DNA of 64,000 nucleotides, from the NCBI RefSeq assembly GCF_900188485.1, contig NZ_FZPH01000018.1, positions 91,026-155,025 on the forward strand, in the 5' to 3' direction. Every line of letters begins with the position of its first letter. Within the stretch, counting starts at the first letter, position 1. The translations under genes and the position numbers were made by a program. Positions 15,951 through 24,587 of this stretch are shown here, piece by piece. The stretch comes from Asanoa hainanensis (GTDB lineage Bacteria > Actinomycetota > Actinomycetes > Mycobacteriales > Micromonosporaceae). The notes below the pieces were generated by a model. That model searched no databases, was not told the DNA's origin, and worked only from the letters and a program-made list of their open reading frames with translations.

Positions 15951-17342
15951 ATGCCGCTGCACGCCGGGAAGCAGCCGGAGCCCCGGCCGCGCCACCGCGC
16001 CGGCAACATCGTCGCCACGGCCGCGAACCCCGACTTCGGCCGGGAGCTGACGCTGCCGGTCGCGGCGCTCGGCCCCGATCCGGTGCCGGCCGCCGTCGCG
16101 TACCAGTTGATCCATGACGAGCTTCTGCTCGACGGCAACGCGGCGCTGAACCTGGCGACGTTCGTGACCACCTGGATGGAGCCGCAGGCCGGCGTCCTGA
16201 TGGCCGAGTGCGCCGACAAGAACATGATCGACAAGGACGAGTACCCACTGACCGCCGAGATCGAGCGGCGCTGCGTGGCGATCCTGGCCGACCTGTGGCA
16301 CGCGCCCGACGCCATGGAAACCGTCGGCTGCTCGACCACCGGGTCGAGCGAGGCGGGCATGCTCGCCGGCCTCGCGCTCAAGCGCCGCTGGGCCAAGAGC
16401 TCGATGGGCGGGAAGCCCAACCTGGTGATGGGCGGCAACGTCCAGGTGTGCTGGGAGAAGTTCTGCAACTACTGGGAGGTCGAGCCGCGGCTGGTCCCGA
16501 TGGCGGGGGACCGGTTCCACCTGTCGGCGCAGGAGGCGGTGGCCCGCTGCGACGAGAACACCATCGGCGTGGTCGCGGTGCTGGGCTCCACGTTCGACGG
16601 ATCGTACGAGCCGGTCGCCGAGATCGCCAAAGCGCTCGACGACCTCCAGCAGAACCGCGGCTGGGACATCCCGATCCACGTCGACGGCGCGTCCGGCGGC
16701 ATGATCGCCCCGTTCCTCGATCCCGACCTGGTCTGGGACTTCCGCCTGCCGCGGGTCGCCTCGATCAACACCAGCGGCCACAAGTACGGCCTGGTCTACC
16801 CCGGCGTCGGCTGGGTGCTCTGGCGGGAGAAGCACCTGCTCCCGGAGGACCTGGTCTTCAACGTGAACTACCTCGGCGGCAGCATGCCGACCTTCGCGCT
16901 CAACTTCTCCCGGCCCGGCGCCGAGGTGATCGCGCAGTACTACATGTTCCTGCGGCTCGGCCGCGAAGGCTTCCGCGCGGTGCAGCAGGCGTCCCGGGAC
17001 GTGGCCACCTACCTCTCCGGGAAGATCGCCGACACGGGGGAGTTCCAGCTGGTCAGCCGGGGCGACGAGCTGCCCGTGTTCGCGTTCACCACGGCGCCCG
17101 ACGTCACCGCGTACAACGTCTTCGACGTCTCCCGGGCGCTGCGCGAACGCGGCTGGCTCGTGCCGGCGTACACGTTCCCGAAGAACCGCACCGACCTCGC
17201 GGTCCTGCGCATCGTCGTCCGCAACGGCTTCTCGCACGACATGGCCGACCTGCTGCTGGCCGACCTCGCAAGAGCGCTGCCGGAACTCCGGAAGCAGCCG
17301 AAGCCGGTCCACGGCACCGCCGACGAGTCGTTCCACCACTGA
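15951..17342 (+). CDS. gad: Glutamate decarboxylase
   Basis: A 463-residue PLP enzyme converting glutamate to GABA and CO2, consuming a proton. VGCSTTGSSEAGMLAGLAL is the cofactor phosphate site, HVDGASGG carries the Asp contacting the pyridine nitrogen, and the Schiff-base Lys is in NTSGHKYGLVYPG. The length and the N-terminal FGRELTLP segment fit GadA/GadB. The ATG follows GGGAGG six bases upstream. Eleven bases separate it from the glutamine amidotransferase gene, so an operon is likely. No glutamate/GABA antiporter gene is seen nearby. Confidence 0.92.
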   Translation: MPLHAGKQPEPRPRHRAGNIVATAANPDFGRELTLPVAALGPDPVPAAVAYQLIHDELLLDGNAALNLATFVTTWMEPQAGVLMAECADKNMIDKDEYPLTAEIERRCVAILADLWHAPDAMETVGCSTTGSSEAGMLAGLALKRRWAKSSMGGKPNLVMGGNVQVCWEKFCNYWEVEPRLVPMAGDRFHLSAQEAVARCDENTIGVVAVLGSTFDGSYEPVAEIAKALDDLQQNRGWDIPIHVDGASGGMIAPFLDPDLVWDFRLPRVASINTSGHKYGLVYPGVGWVLWREKHLLPEDLVFNVNYLGGSMPTFALNFSRPGAEVIAQYYMFLRLGREGFRAVQQASRDVATYLSGKIADTGEFQLVSRGDELPVFAFTTAPDVTAYNVFDVSRALRERGWLVPAYTFPKNRTDLAVLRIVVRNGFSHDMADLLLADLARALPELRKQPKPVHGTADESFHH

Positions 17343-17353
17343 AAGGAACACCT

Positions 17354-18190
17354 GTGTGCCGCTGGCTCGCCTTCTCCGGTACGCCGCTGCTGCTCGACGC
17401 GCTGCTCTACCGGCCCAAGCACTCGCTGATCGACCAGAGCCAGCACGCCGAGCTCGGCGCCGAGACCACCAACGGGGACGGCTTCGGCATCGGCTGGTAT
17501 CCGACCGACCCGGTGGCCAAGCAGACCCCCGGCACGTTCCACGGCGTCGGGCCGGCCTGGAGCAACCGCAACCTGCGTGACCTCGCCGAACACCTCCGGT
17601 CACCGCTGTTCTTCGCGCACGTGCGCGCCTCGTCCGGCTCGCCGGTGCAGGAGACCAACTGCCACCCGTTCCGGCACGAGCGCTGGCTCTGGATGCACAA
17701 CGGCTCCATCCGCGACTTCGCCCGGCTCAAGCGCGACCTGCTGCTGGAGGTGGATCCCGAGCTCTTTCCGTTGATCGAGGGCAGCACGGACTCGGAGGCG
17801 ATGTTCTACCTGGCCCTGACGTACGGTCTCCAGGACGATCCGGTCGCGGCGGTCGAGCGGATGGTCGGGTTCGTCGAGTCGACCGCCGCCCGGCACGGCA
17901 TCACCGACCCCGTGCAGATGACCGTGGCCACGACCGAGGGCGAGCGGATCTGGGCCTTCCGCTACTCGACCGCGCACCAGTCGCGCACGCTGTTCTATTC
18001 GCAGACCGTCGATGCCCTGCGCGCGGTGCATCCCGACGTCGAAGAGCTGCGGCTCCTCTCGGACGACGACCGCCTGGTGGTTTCGGAGCCGCTGGGCGTA
18101 ATGCCGGATGCGTTCAAAGAGGTGCCCGAGTCGACCTACAGCATCATCTACGACGGTCAGGATCAGATGTCGGCTTTCAATCCCCGCTGA
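17354..18190 (+). CDS. Class II glutamine amidotransferase (YafJ/EgtC-like)
   Basis: A 278-residue N-terminal-nucleophile amidotransferase. The GTG at 17354 is followed at once by TGC, giving Cys2 as the nucleophile (MCRWLAFSG). NGDGFGIGWY, FAHVRASSGSPV with the Arg that anchors glutamine, and MHNGSI are the conserved glutaminase motifs. No synthase domain is fused. AAAGGA precedes the start. Position directly behind gad suggests that it releases glutamate from glutamine or a gamma-glutamyl compound to feed the decarboxylase; this is inference. Confidence 0.88.
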   Translation: MCRWLAFSGTPLLLDALLYRPKHSLIDQSQHAELGAETTNGDGFGIGWYPTDPVAKQTPGTFHGVGPAWSNRNLRDLAEHLRSPLFFAHVRASSGSPVQETNCHPFRHERWLWMHNGSIRDFARLKRDLLLEVDPELFPLIEGSTDSEAMFYLALTYGLQDDPVAAVERMVGFVESTAARHGITDPVQMTVATTEGERIWAFRYSTAHQSRTLFYSQTVDALRAVHPDVEELRLLSDDDRLVVSEPLGVMPDAFKEVPESTYSIIYDGQDQMSAFNPR

Positions 18191-18244
18191 GCGGGCTTCG
18201 CGTACGCGAGAAATGGTCGGCGGATCCGTCATACGCTCGCGATC

Positions 18245-18640
18245 GTGGGGTGGAAAGAGCTCGCCTTCGTCTTCCTGGCTCTGCACTTCGCCTTCATGGC
18301 CTACGTGCTGCTCGGCGGCTTCCTCGCGTGGAAGTGGCCGAAGGCGATCTGGTTCCACCTGCCCGCGATCGGCTGGGGCATCGCGCTGATCGGCTTCGGG
18401 CTCAACTGCCCGCTGACGTACGCGCAGAACTGGGCACTCGGGCACGCCGGCGAGCCGCCGCTGACCAGGGGGTTCGTCGACACATACATCGAGGGAATCC
18501 TCTATCCCGAGCGGTACGTGCACGTCGCCCAAGCGATCTTGGCACTGATCGTGCTGGTCTCGTACGTCGGATTCTTCGTGCTGCGGCGCCGCCGGAAGTC
18601 CCGCGCGGCCGCCGTCGAGATGCGCAGCGAACGCGTTTAG
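18245..18640 (+). CDS. DUF2784 membrane protein
   Basis: A 131-residue inner-membrane protein with three or four spans (about 5-27, 35-55 and 95-115). The conserved GFGLNCPLTYAQNWA and GFVDTYIEGILYP segments define DUF2784, a family of unknown function. The C-terminus is Arg-rich and cytosolic. TACGCT seven bases before the GTG fits leaderless expression. The stop codon overlaps the convergent TPR/YbjN gene's stop by four bases. Confidence 0.82.
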   Translation: MGWKELAFVFLALHFAFMAYVLLGGFLAWKWPKAIWFHLPAIGWGIALIGFGLNCPLTYAQNWALGHAGEPPLTRGFVDTYIEGILYPERYVHVAQAILALIVLVSYVGFFVLRRRRKSRAAAVEMRSERV

Positions 18641-20193
18641 GGCAGGTCCGCCACGGCCGCCGCGAACGTCGTGCCGGTGGCGATCGCCGCGTTGACCAGG
18701 CTGGCCAGTTGGCCCGTCGTCGCGCCGTGCTCCAGGTCGGTGGTCACCTCGCCGGCCAGCAGCAGGAGGCCCTCGCCGCCGTCGTGCACGTACACCTTGG
18801 GCATCAGCTTGTCGTGGTTCCAGGCGTTGCAGAACTCGTACGCCTCGACCAGCCGGGTGGCCGGCAGCCGGCGCTCGGCCACCACCCGCACCTGGAGGAT
18901 CTCCCGCCGCTCGCCCAACCGCTCGAACTGGATGTACGCGCCCGGCCAGCGCCCGCCGACCAGTCCGTCCTCGTCGACCGAGTAGTGGTCGCCCCGCGCG
19001 TCGAGCACCTCGATGATCGCCTCGAGGGTCAGCGGGCCCAGCGGCGTGTCATCGAGCTCGTCGAGCCGGATCGGGCCGCCGGCGACCACGGGCAGCTCGG
19101 CCAGCCAGTCGCCGACCAGCCGCGACTGGTGGTCGGTGCCGTTGCGGGCGTCGAACCGGGTCGCCAGCGTCGCCGCCACCGCCGCGAGCACCGTGCCGAG
19201 CTCGCGCACCGTCAGGTCGGCGGCCGGCCGCTCGCCGTGCGCGGGCCGGTGCACCCGCCGGTCGCCCAGTCCCTCCGCGGTGGCCCGGCGGCAGACCAGC
19301 GTGCCGGCCGCCGCGAAGCGCATCGCGGACAGCTCGTCGTACGGGTCGTCCAGGTCACCCAGGTGGGTGGCGAGCAGGTCGACGCCGCGGCCGGCCAGCC
19401 CGGCCAGCGCGCAGAACCGCAGGTGGTCGGCGAGCAGCGGGAACGACGACCGGTCGAGCCGGTGCCCCCGGTAGGAGCGCAGGTGGGCCGTCACCGCCTC
19501 GTCGACCCGGCCCAGGTGCAGGTAGGGGATCATCACCGCGGCCAGCGCCCGTTCGGGCTGCTCCGGGCAGGAGGCGCCGGCCCGCAGCACCGGCTCGGCC
19601 GCGTCGACCGCTGCCTGCCAGTCACCCCAGGCGGAGTGCAGGAACGCCTGGTCGGCGGGGTAGCAGGACGGGCAGAAGCCCGCGTCGCCCGGCTGGCCGT
19701 CGGAGAACCACTCGCTGTCGCCGGCCTCCGGCAGCTCGGCCGTGCAGCGCGCCAGCCACGCCCGGGCGGCGGGCAGGTCGCCCAGGTGGTCCGCGATCTC
19801 CGCCCGCATCCGGTGGATCGCGAACAGCGGGCGCTGGTCCTCGCGGAACCGGCGTTCCAGGTCGTCGAGCAGCGCCTCGGCCTCGGCCCGCCCGACGCCG
19901 GGCGACGCGCGGAACGTGCCGACCGCCCAGAGGTGGTAGTAGCGCAGAAGGGCCAGCTCGGTGTCCGAGAACAGCAACGGCTCGCGGTCGGCGGCGGCCC
20001 GGCACCAGGCGAACAGCCCGAGCACCCGGGCGGGCTCGGCGGCGTCGAGGCAGGCGTCGACCAGGTCGAGCCGCGCCTCGAAGCCCAGCCGGACGTCGCC
20101 GGCCCGGTCGGCGGCGGCCACCACGGCGTCGAGCTCGGCCACCTTGGCGGGGCCGGGTGGCAGGTCGCGGGCGTCGGAGAGGGCGTCGCTCAC
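18637..20193 (-). CDS. Helical-repeat protein with C-terminal YbjN domain
   Basis: A 518-residue protein. The first 380 residues are TPR-like helical repeats with an unusual CPSC pair near residue 175. The last 140 residues are a YbjN domain (ERREILQVRVVAERRLPATR ... YEFCNAWNHDKLMPKVYVHD) clearly related to the protein encoded just upstream. YbjN proteins are thought to act as stress-linked regulators or type III chaperone-like folds, but the function is not established. The GTG at 20193 overlaps the upstream stop (GTGA), so the two are coupled. Confidence 0.75.
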   Translation of the reverse strand: MSDALSDARDLPPGPAKVAELDAVVAAADRAGDVRLGFEARLDLVDACLDAAEPARVLGLFAWCRAAADREPLLFSDTELALLRYYHLWAVGTFRASPGVGRAEAEALLDDLERRFREDQRPLFAIHRMRAEIADHLGDLPAARAWLARCTAELPEAGDSEWFSDGQPGDAGFCPSCYPADQAFLHSAWGDWQAAVDAAEPVLRAGASCPEQPERALAAVMIPYLHLGRVDEAVTAHLRSYRGHRLDRSSFPLLADHLRFCALAGLAGRGVDLLATHLGDLDDPYDELSAMRFAAAGTLVCRRATAEGLGDRRVHRPAHGERPAADLTVRELGTVLAAVAATLATRFDARNGTDHQSRLVGDWLAELPVVAGGPIRLDELDDTPLGPLTLEAIIEVLDARGDHYSVDEDGLVGGRWPGAYIQFERLGERREILQVRVVAERRLPATRLVEAYEFCNAWNHDKLMPKVYVHDGGEGLLLLAGEVTTDLEHGATTGQLASLVNAAIATGTTFAAAVADLP

Positions 20194-20618
20194 CAGGTCA
20201 GCCCTTCGAGCGAGTCGGCGAGCTGGCACCCGCTGCTGATCCCGCAGGCCAGGAGCTGGTCGAGCTGGTAGCTGGTGACGCCGTGCTCGAGGTCGGCCAC
20301 CACCTCGCCCAGGACGCGTACGGTGCCGTCGTCGTTGACGTGCACGAACGCCTTCGGCCACAGCTTGTCCTGGTTCCAGCCGTTGCAGAAGTCGTAGAGC
20401 GGCAGCACGTCGTCGATGCCGAAGACCCGGCTGGCCAGCGTGCGGATCTGGAGGATCTCGCCGGAGCGGCCGAGGCGGAAGAAATAGATCAGGTTGTCGT
20501 CCCAGCGGCCCACGAGGTCGCCGTCGGCATCCTGGGTGAACGCGTAACCGTGCCCGTCGAGGATGCCCGCGATCAGCTCGTTGGACAGCGGCAGCAACGT
20601 TCCGCCCGGCGACTCCAC
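20190..20618 (-). CDS. YbjN-domain protein
   Basis: A 142-residue single-domain YbjN protein: GYAFTQDADGDLVGRWDDN, EILQIRTLASRVFGIDD and YDFCNGWNQDKLWPKAFVHV match, segment by segment, the C-terminal domain of the downstream gene. This points to an ancient duplication with one copy fused to a helical-repeat domain. The GTG at 20618 was chosen; a TTG a few codons on is possible. Divergent from ftsK. Confidence 0.75.
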   Translation of the reverse strand: MESPGGTLLPLSNELIAGILDGHGYAFTQDADGDLVGRWDDNLIYFFRLGRSGEILQIRTLASRVFGIDDVLPLYDFCNGWNQDKLWPKAFVHVNDDGTVRVLGEVVADLEHGVTSYQLDQLLACGISSGCQLADSLEGLTW

Positions 20619-20747
20619 GCAGGCGATAGTAGGCGGGTTGGGCGACCGGCAACCAGTGCCTCGTTCCGGGCGCCGGACGCGAAAGCCGAGGGATTGTCGC
20701 GGCGTGGCGCGCGTGGCGCGTGACGTGCGGCCCCTTACCGTGAGACC

Positions 20748-23243
20748 ATGCCGGGCCGCGCGACGCAGACCAACCGGCGTCGCACCGCGACGTCGACTCG
20801 GGCCAGCACGACCACCCGCGGCCGCACCACCAACACCACGGCCACCCGGGCGCGTCCCACCTATCGGCGTGGGCGCCAGCCCAGCGGCGTGGGTGTGCTG
20901 GTCGGCCGGGCCGGCGGCGCGCTCTGGATGGGGCTGGCGCACGGCGTCGGCTGGATGGTTCGCGGTCTCGGCCGGCAGGCCGCCACGGCCCGTGAGCTCG
21001 ACCCTGAGCACCGCCGCGACGGAGCCGGCCTGCTGCTGCTCGGCCTCGCGATCCTGACCAGCGTCGCGGTGTGGTTCTCCTCCGCCGGCCCCGTCGGCCA
21101 GCGGATCGAAGACGGCATGCGGCTGTTCATCGGCGCGATCGCCGTCGCGTTGCCGGTGCTGCTGCTGTTCTGGGCGGTCCGGCTGATGCGGCCGCTGGTC
21201 GAGCCCGAGCACCGCGGCCGGGGCCTGGTCGGCTGGGGCTCGGTGCTGATCGCCGCGGCGGCCATCCTGCACATCAGCCAGTCGCCCATCGACACCGCGC
21301 AGCGCGACCACGCCGGCGGCCTGATCGGTGCCGCCGTCGGCTCCGCGCTCGAGCGCGCGTTCACCCAGTGGGTGGCCGTGCCCCTCCTGGTCCTCCTGCT
21401 GTTCTTCGGCGTGCTGGTGGTCACCGCGACCCCGATCAGCAAGGTGCCGGAGCGGCTCGGCCTGCTGGTCGCGGTGTTGCTCGGCCGCCCGCTGCCGGCG
21501 GAGCAGCTGCCCGCGGAGCCGTTCGACGACGATGACGAGGAAGACGAGCTGCCGGTCGCCCGGCGCAAGCCCGCCCGCCGCCGGCAGAGCACCAAGGTGC
21601 TGGGCCTCGGCGACGACGACGAGCCGTTCGGCGACGACGACGAGGTCGTGCACGACACCGTCGCGCTGCCCCGCACCAAGTCGAGCAAGCCGAAAGTGCG
21701 CACGAAGGCCCCGGAGCCGCCCGCGCACTCACCGCTGCCCACCCGGGCCGAGCAGCTCGCGATCGACGCGGTCGAGGGCGCCTACCTGCTGCCGCCGTCG
21801 AACCTGCTGCGCGGCGGCAGTGCGCCGAAGACCCGCAGCAAGGCCAACGACGAGGTGATCGCGGCGCTGACCGGCGTCTTCGAGCAGTTCGACGTCGACG
21901 CGGCGGTGACCGGCTACACCCGTGGGCCGACGGTCACCCGCTACGAGGTGGAGCTCGGCCACGGCGTCAAGGTCGAGCGGATCACCCAGCTCTCGCGCAA
22001 CATCGCGTACGCGGTGAAGTCGCCTGACGTGCGGATCCTGAGCCCGATCCCGGGCAAGAGCGCGGTCGGCGTGGAGATCCCCAACTCCGACCGGGAAGAC
22101 GTCGCGCTCGGCGACGTGCTGCGCTCGCACGCGGCGACCTCCGACAACCACCCGATGCTGGTCGCGCTGGGCAAGGACATCGAGGGCGGCTACGTGGTGG
22201 CCAACCTCGCCAAGATGCCGCACATCCTGATCGCCGGCGCGACCGGGGCGGGCAAGTCGTCCTGCCTCAACTCGCTGCTGGTCTCGATCCTCAGCCGGGC
22301 CACCCCCGACGAGGTGCGGCTCGTGCTGATCGACCCGAAGCGCGTCGAGATGACGTCGTACGAAGGCATCCCGCACCTGGTCACGCCGATCATCACCAAT
22401 CCCAAGAAGGCGGCGGACTCCCTCGACTGGGTCGTGCGCGAGATGGACATGCGCTACGACGACCTGGCCGCCGCCGGGGTACGCCACATCGACGACTACA
22501 ACCGCAAGGTGCGGGCCGGGCAGATCAAGCCGCCGCCGGGCAGCGAGCGGGAGATCCGGCCTTATCCCTACCTGCTGGTCGTCGTCGACGAGCTCGCCGA
22601 CCTGATGATGGTCGCGCCGCGCGACGTCGAGGACTCGGTCGTCCGGATCACCCAGCTCGCCCGGGCCGCCGGCATCCACCTCGTGCTGGCCACCCAGCGC
22701 CCGTCCGTCGACGTGGTCACCGGCCTGATCAAGGCCAACGTGCCGTCGCGGCTGGCGTTCGCCACGTCGTCGCTGGCCGACTCACGGGTCATCCTCGACC
22801 AGCCCGGCGCCGAGAAGCTGATCGGCCGGGGTGACGGGCTGTTCCTGCCGATGGGCGCGTCGAAGCCCGTGCGGATCCAGGGCGCCTGGGTCAACGAGTC
22901 CGAGATCACCGACGTCGTCAACTTCTGCAAGAAGCAGCGTGAGCCCGAGTTCCGGCCCGACGTGCTGACCAAGGTCGAAGACCCGAAGAAGAAGATCGAC
23001 GAGGACATCGGCGACGACCTCGACCTGCTGGTCCAGGCGATCGAGCTGGTGGTCACCTCGCAGTTCGGCTCGACCTCGATGCTGCAGCGCAAGCTCCGGG
23101 TCGGCTTCGCCAAGGCCGGCCGGCTGATGGACCTGATGGAGACGCGCGGCATCGTCGGGCCGTCCGAGGGCTCGAAGGCGCGTGACGTGCTGGTCAAGCC
23201 TGACGAGCTGGAGGAGGCGCTGGCCGGTCTCCGCGTCGAGTGA
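20748..23243 (+). CDS. ftsK: DNA translocase FtsK/SpoIIIE
   Basis: An 831-residue septal DNA pump that clears chromosome ends at division. The N-terminus is Arg/Thr-rich, followed by about four membrane spans (residues 95-230), an acidic/charged linker, the RecA-like motor with Walker A GATGAGKS near residue 498 and Walker B LLVVVDELADLMM, and a C-terminal winged-helix gamma domain (LRVGFAKAGRLMDLMETRGI) that reads KOPS sites. TACCGT is six bases before the ATG. Normal length for an actinobacterial FtsK. Confidence 0.95.
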   Translation: MPGRATQTNRRRTATSTRASTTTRGRTTNTTATRARPTYRRGRQPSGVGVLVGRAGGALWMGLAHGVGWMVRGLGRQAATARELDPEHRRDGAGLLLLGLAILTSVAVWFSSAGPVGQRIEDGMRLFIGAIAVALPVLLLFWAVRLMRPLVEPEHRGRGLVGWGSVLIAAAAILHISQSPIDTAQRDHAGGLIGAAVGSALERAFTQWVAVPLLVLLLFFGVLVVTATPISKVPERLGLLVAVLLGRPLPAEQLPAEPFDDDDEEDELPVARRKPARRRQSTKVLGLGDDDEPFGDDDEVVHDTVALPRTKSSKPKVRTKAPEPPAHSPLPTRAEQLAIDAVEGAYLLPPSNLLRGGSAPKTRSKANDEVIAALTGVFEQFDVDAAVTGYTRGPTVTRYEVELGHGVKVERITQLSRNIAYAVKSPDVRILSPIPGKSAVGVEIPNSDREDVALGDVLRSHAATSDNHPMLVALGKDIEGGYVVANLAKMPHILIAGATGAGKSSCLNSLLVSILSRATPDEVRLVLIDPKRVEMTSYEGIPHLVTPIITNPKKAADSLDWVVREMDMRYDDLAAAGVRHIDDYNRKVRAGQIKPPPGSEREIRPYPYLLVVVDELADLMMVAPRDVEDSVVRITQLARAAGIHLVLATQRPSVDVVTGLIKANVPSRLAFATSSLADSRVILDQPGAEKLIGRGDGLFLPMGASKPVRIQGAWVNESEITDVVNFCKKQREPEFRPDVLTKVEDPKKKIDEDIGDDLDLLVQAIELVVTSQFGSTSMLQRKLRVGFAKAGRLMDLMETRGIVGPSEGSKARDVLVKPDELEEALAGLRVE

Positions 23244-23469
23244 GCCGGGCGACCAGGCTGACCGCCGACACGATGGTCCAGGTGCCCTCCAGGAGGAGGA
23301 AGCCCCAGGACTGTTGGCCAGCGGCGATCACCGCGAGGATGCCGGCGCCGACGATGTTCAGCACGAGGTACGGCACGGAGTGGGCGTCCAGCTTGTTGAG
23401 CTGGGATGCGGCGAAGCCGGCGAGGATGAGCAGCGAGCCGAGGATCTCGACCAGGTCCAAAATATGCAT
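23194..23469 (-). CDS. CBU_0592-family small membrane protein
   Basis: A 91-residue protein with three membrane spans: VEILGSLLILAGFAASQL, PYLVLNIVGAGILAVIA and SWGFLLLEGTWTIVSAVSL. The Q-L-N-K-L spacing and the central GAG are typical of the CBU_0592 family, whose function is unknown. The start is taken at MHILDLVE (ATG 23469). It converges on ftsK with a 50-base overlap of coding ends. Confidence 0.75.
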   Translation of the reverse strand: MHILDLVEILGSLLILAGFAASQLNKLDAHSVPYLVLNIVGAGILAVIAAGQQSWGFLLLEGTWTIVSAVSLVARLTRRGDRPAPPPARQA

Positions 23470-23646
23470 GATGTGGTGCGCTGCCGTCTTTGCTCGACCG
23501 GGTACGGAGCGCCACTCGTCCGGGGTCGGCGCGGGGTGGCGCCGCCAATCCCAGACCCTAGCGGGGTTTGTCCACCCCGGTCGGTGGGATTGGTCACCGC
23601 GTGGTTGTTTGACCTCAACCAAGGTTCAACATCGAGGATTGATCCT

Positions 23647-24555
23647 GTGCCATTGCTGTTGACCGATGCCGACGTCGCCGCCCGGCTGGACGCGGCCGCC
23701 GCAGTCGCCGCGATGCGCGACGCGCTGGTCGCCGCGCACGAGGGCCGGCTCATCGCGCCGCCCCGGGCCAGCGCCGTCCTCGAGGGCGGCCGCCTGGTGA
23801 TGACCGCCGGCCACCTCGCCGACGAGTGGTACGGGTTCCGGTCCTACGACACCTTCGGGCACGCCGACGGCGAGCAGCTCGTGGTGCTGCACGACGCCCG
23901 CGACGGGCGGATCCGGGCCATCGCGGTCGGCGAGGAGATCGGGTCCCGGCGCACGGGCGCCCTCGGCGGCGCGGCCGTCGACCTGCTGGCCCGGCCCGAC
24001 GCCACCACGATCGGGGTGATCGGCTCCGGGCGGCAGGCGTGGACCCAGCTCTGGGCCGCCGCGGCGGTGCGGCCGGTGCGCGGGGTGCGGGTGTTCAGCC
24101 GTTCGGCTGCCCGCCGATCGGCGTTCGCCACGCGGGTGTCCGCCGAGCTGGGAATTCCCGCGACTGCTGTCGACTCGGCCGCCGAGGCGGTGCGCGGGCA
24201 GGACGTGGTGATCGTGGCCACGACCAGCGAGCGGCCGGTGCTGGCGGCGGCCGATCTGGCGCCCGGCGCGCACGTCAACCTGGTCGGGTTCAAGCAGCGT
24301 GGGCGGGCGGAGTTCGGCCTCGACCTGCTCGATCGGGCCGCTTTGATCGCCACCGACTCACCGGCGCAGGCCGGCGCGTACGAGCCGCCGCTGATCTGCC
24401 CGACCCGGGACCTGCGCTCGCTGGGCGCGGTCGCGGCCGGTGTGGCTCCCGGGCGGGGCTCGGTCGAGGAGCTCACCGTGTTCCTGTCCGTGGGACTGGC
24501 GGGCACCGAGGTGTTTCTGCTCGACCGGGTCGCCGCGCTGCAGAACGTCGCCTGA
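23647..24555 (+). CDS. Ornithine cyclodeaminase/mu-crystallin family protein
   Basis: A 302-residue NAD(P)-dependent enzyme. GVIGSGRQAWTQLWAA is the dinucleotide-binding Rossmann motif; the N-terminal RLVMTAGHL and GFRSYDTFG blocks form the substrate site. Family members convert ornithine to proline or reduce cyclic imines such as pyrroline- or piperideine-carboxylate. The active-site Asp of true ornithine cyclodeaminase was not identified with confidence. Upstream at 23609-23629 is a TTGACCT...AGGTTCAA inverted repeat that may be an operator. Confidence 0.8.
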   Translation: MPLLLTDADVAARLDAAAAVAAMRDALVAAHEGRLIAPPRASAVLEGGRLVMTAGHLADEWYGFRSYDTFGHADGEQLVVLHDARDGRIRAIAVGEEIGSRRTGALGGAAVDLLARPDATTIGVIGSGRQAWTQLWAAAAVRPVRGVRVFSRSAARRSAFATRVSAELGIPATAVDSAAEAVRGQDVVIVATTSERPVLAAADLAPGAHVNLVGFKQRGRAEFGLDLLDRAALIATDSPAQAGAYEPPLICPTRDLRSLGAVAAGVAPGRGSVEELTVFLSVGLAGTEVFLLDRVAALQNVA

Positions 24556-24587
24556 GGCCCGCGAAAACGGCCCGGTACCCTCGTTAG

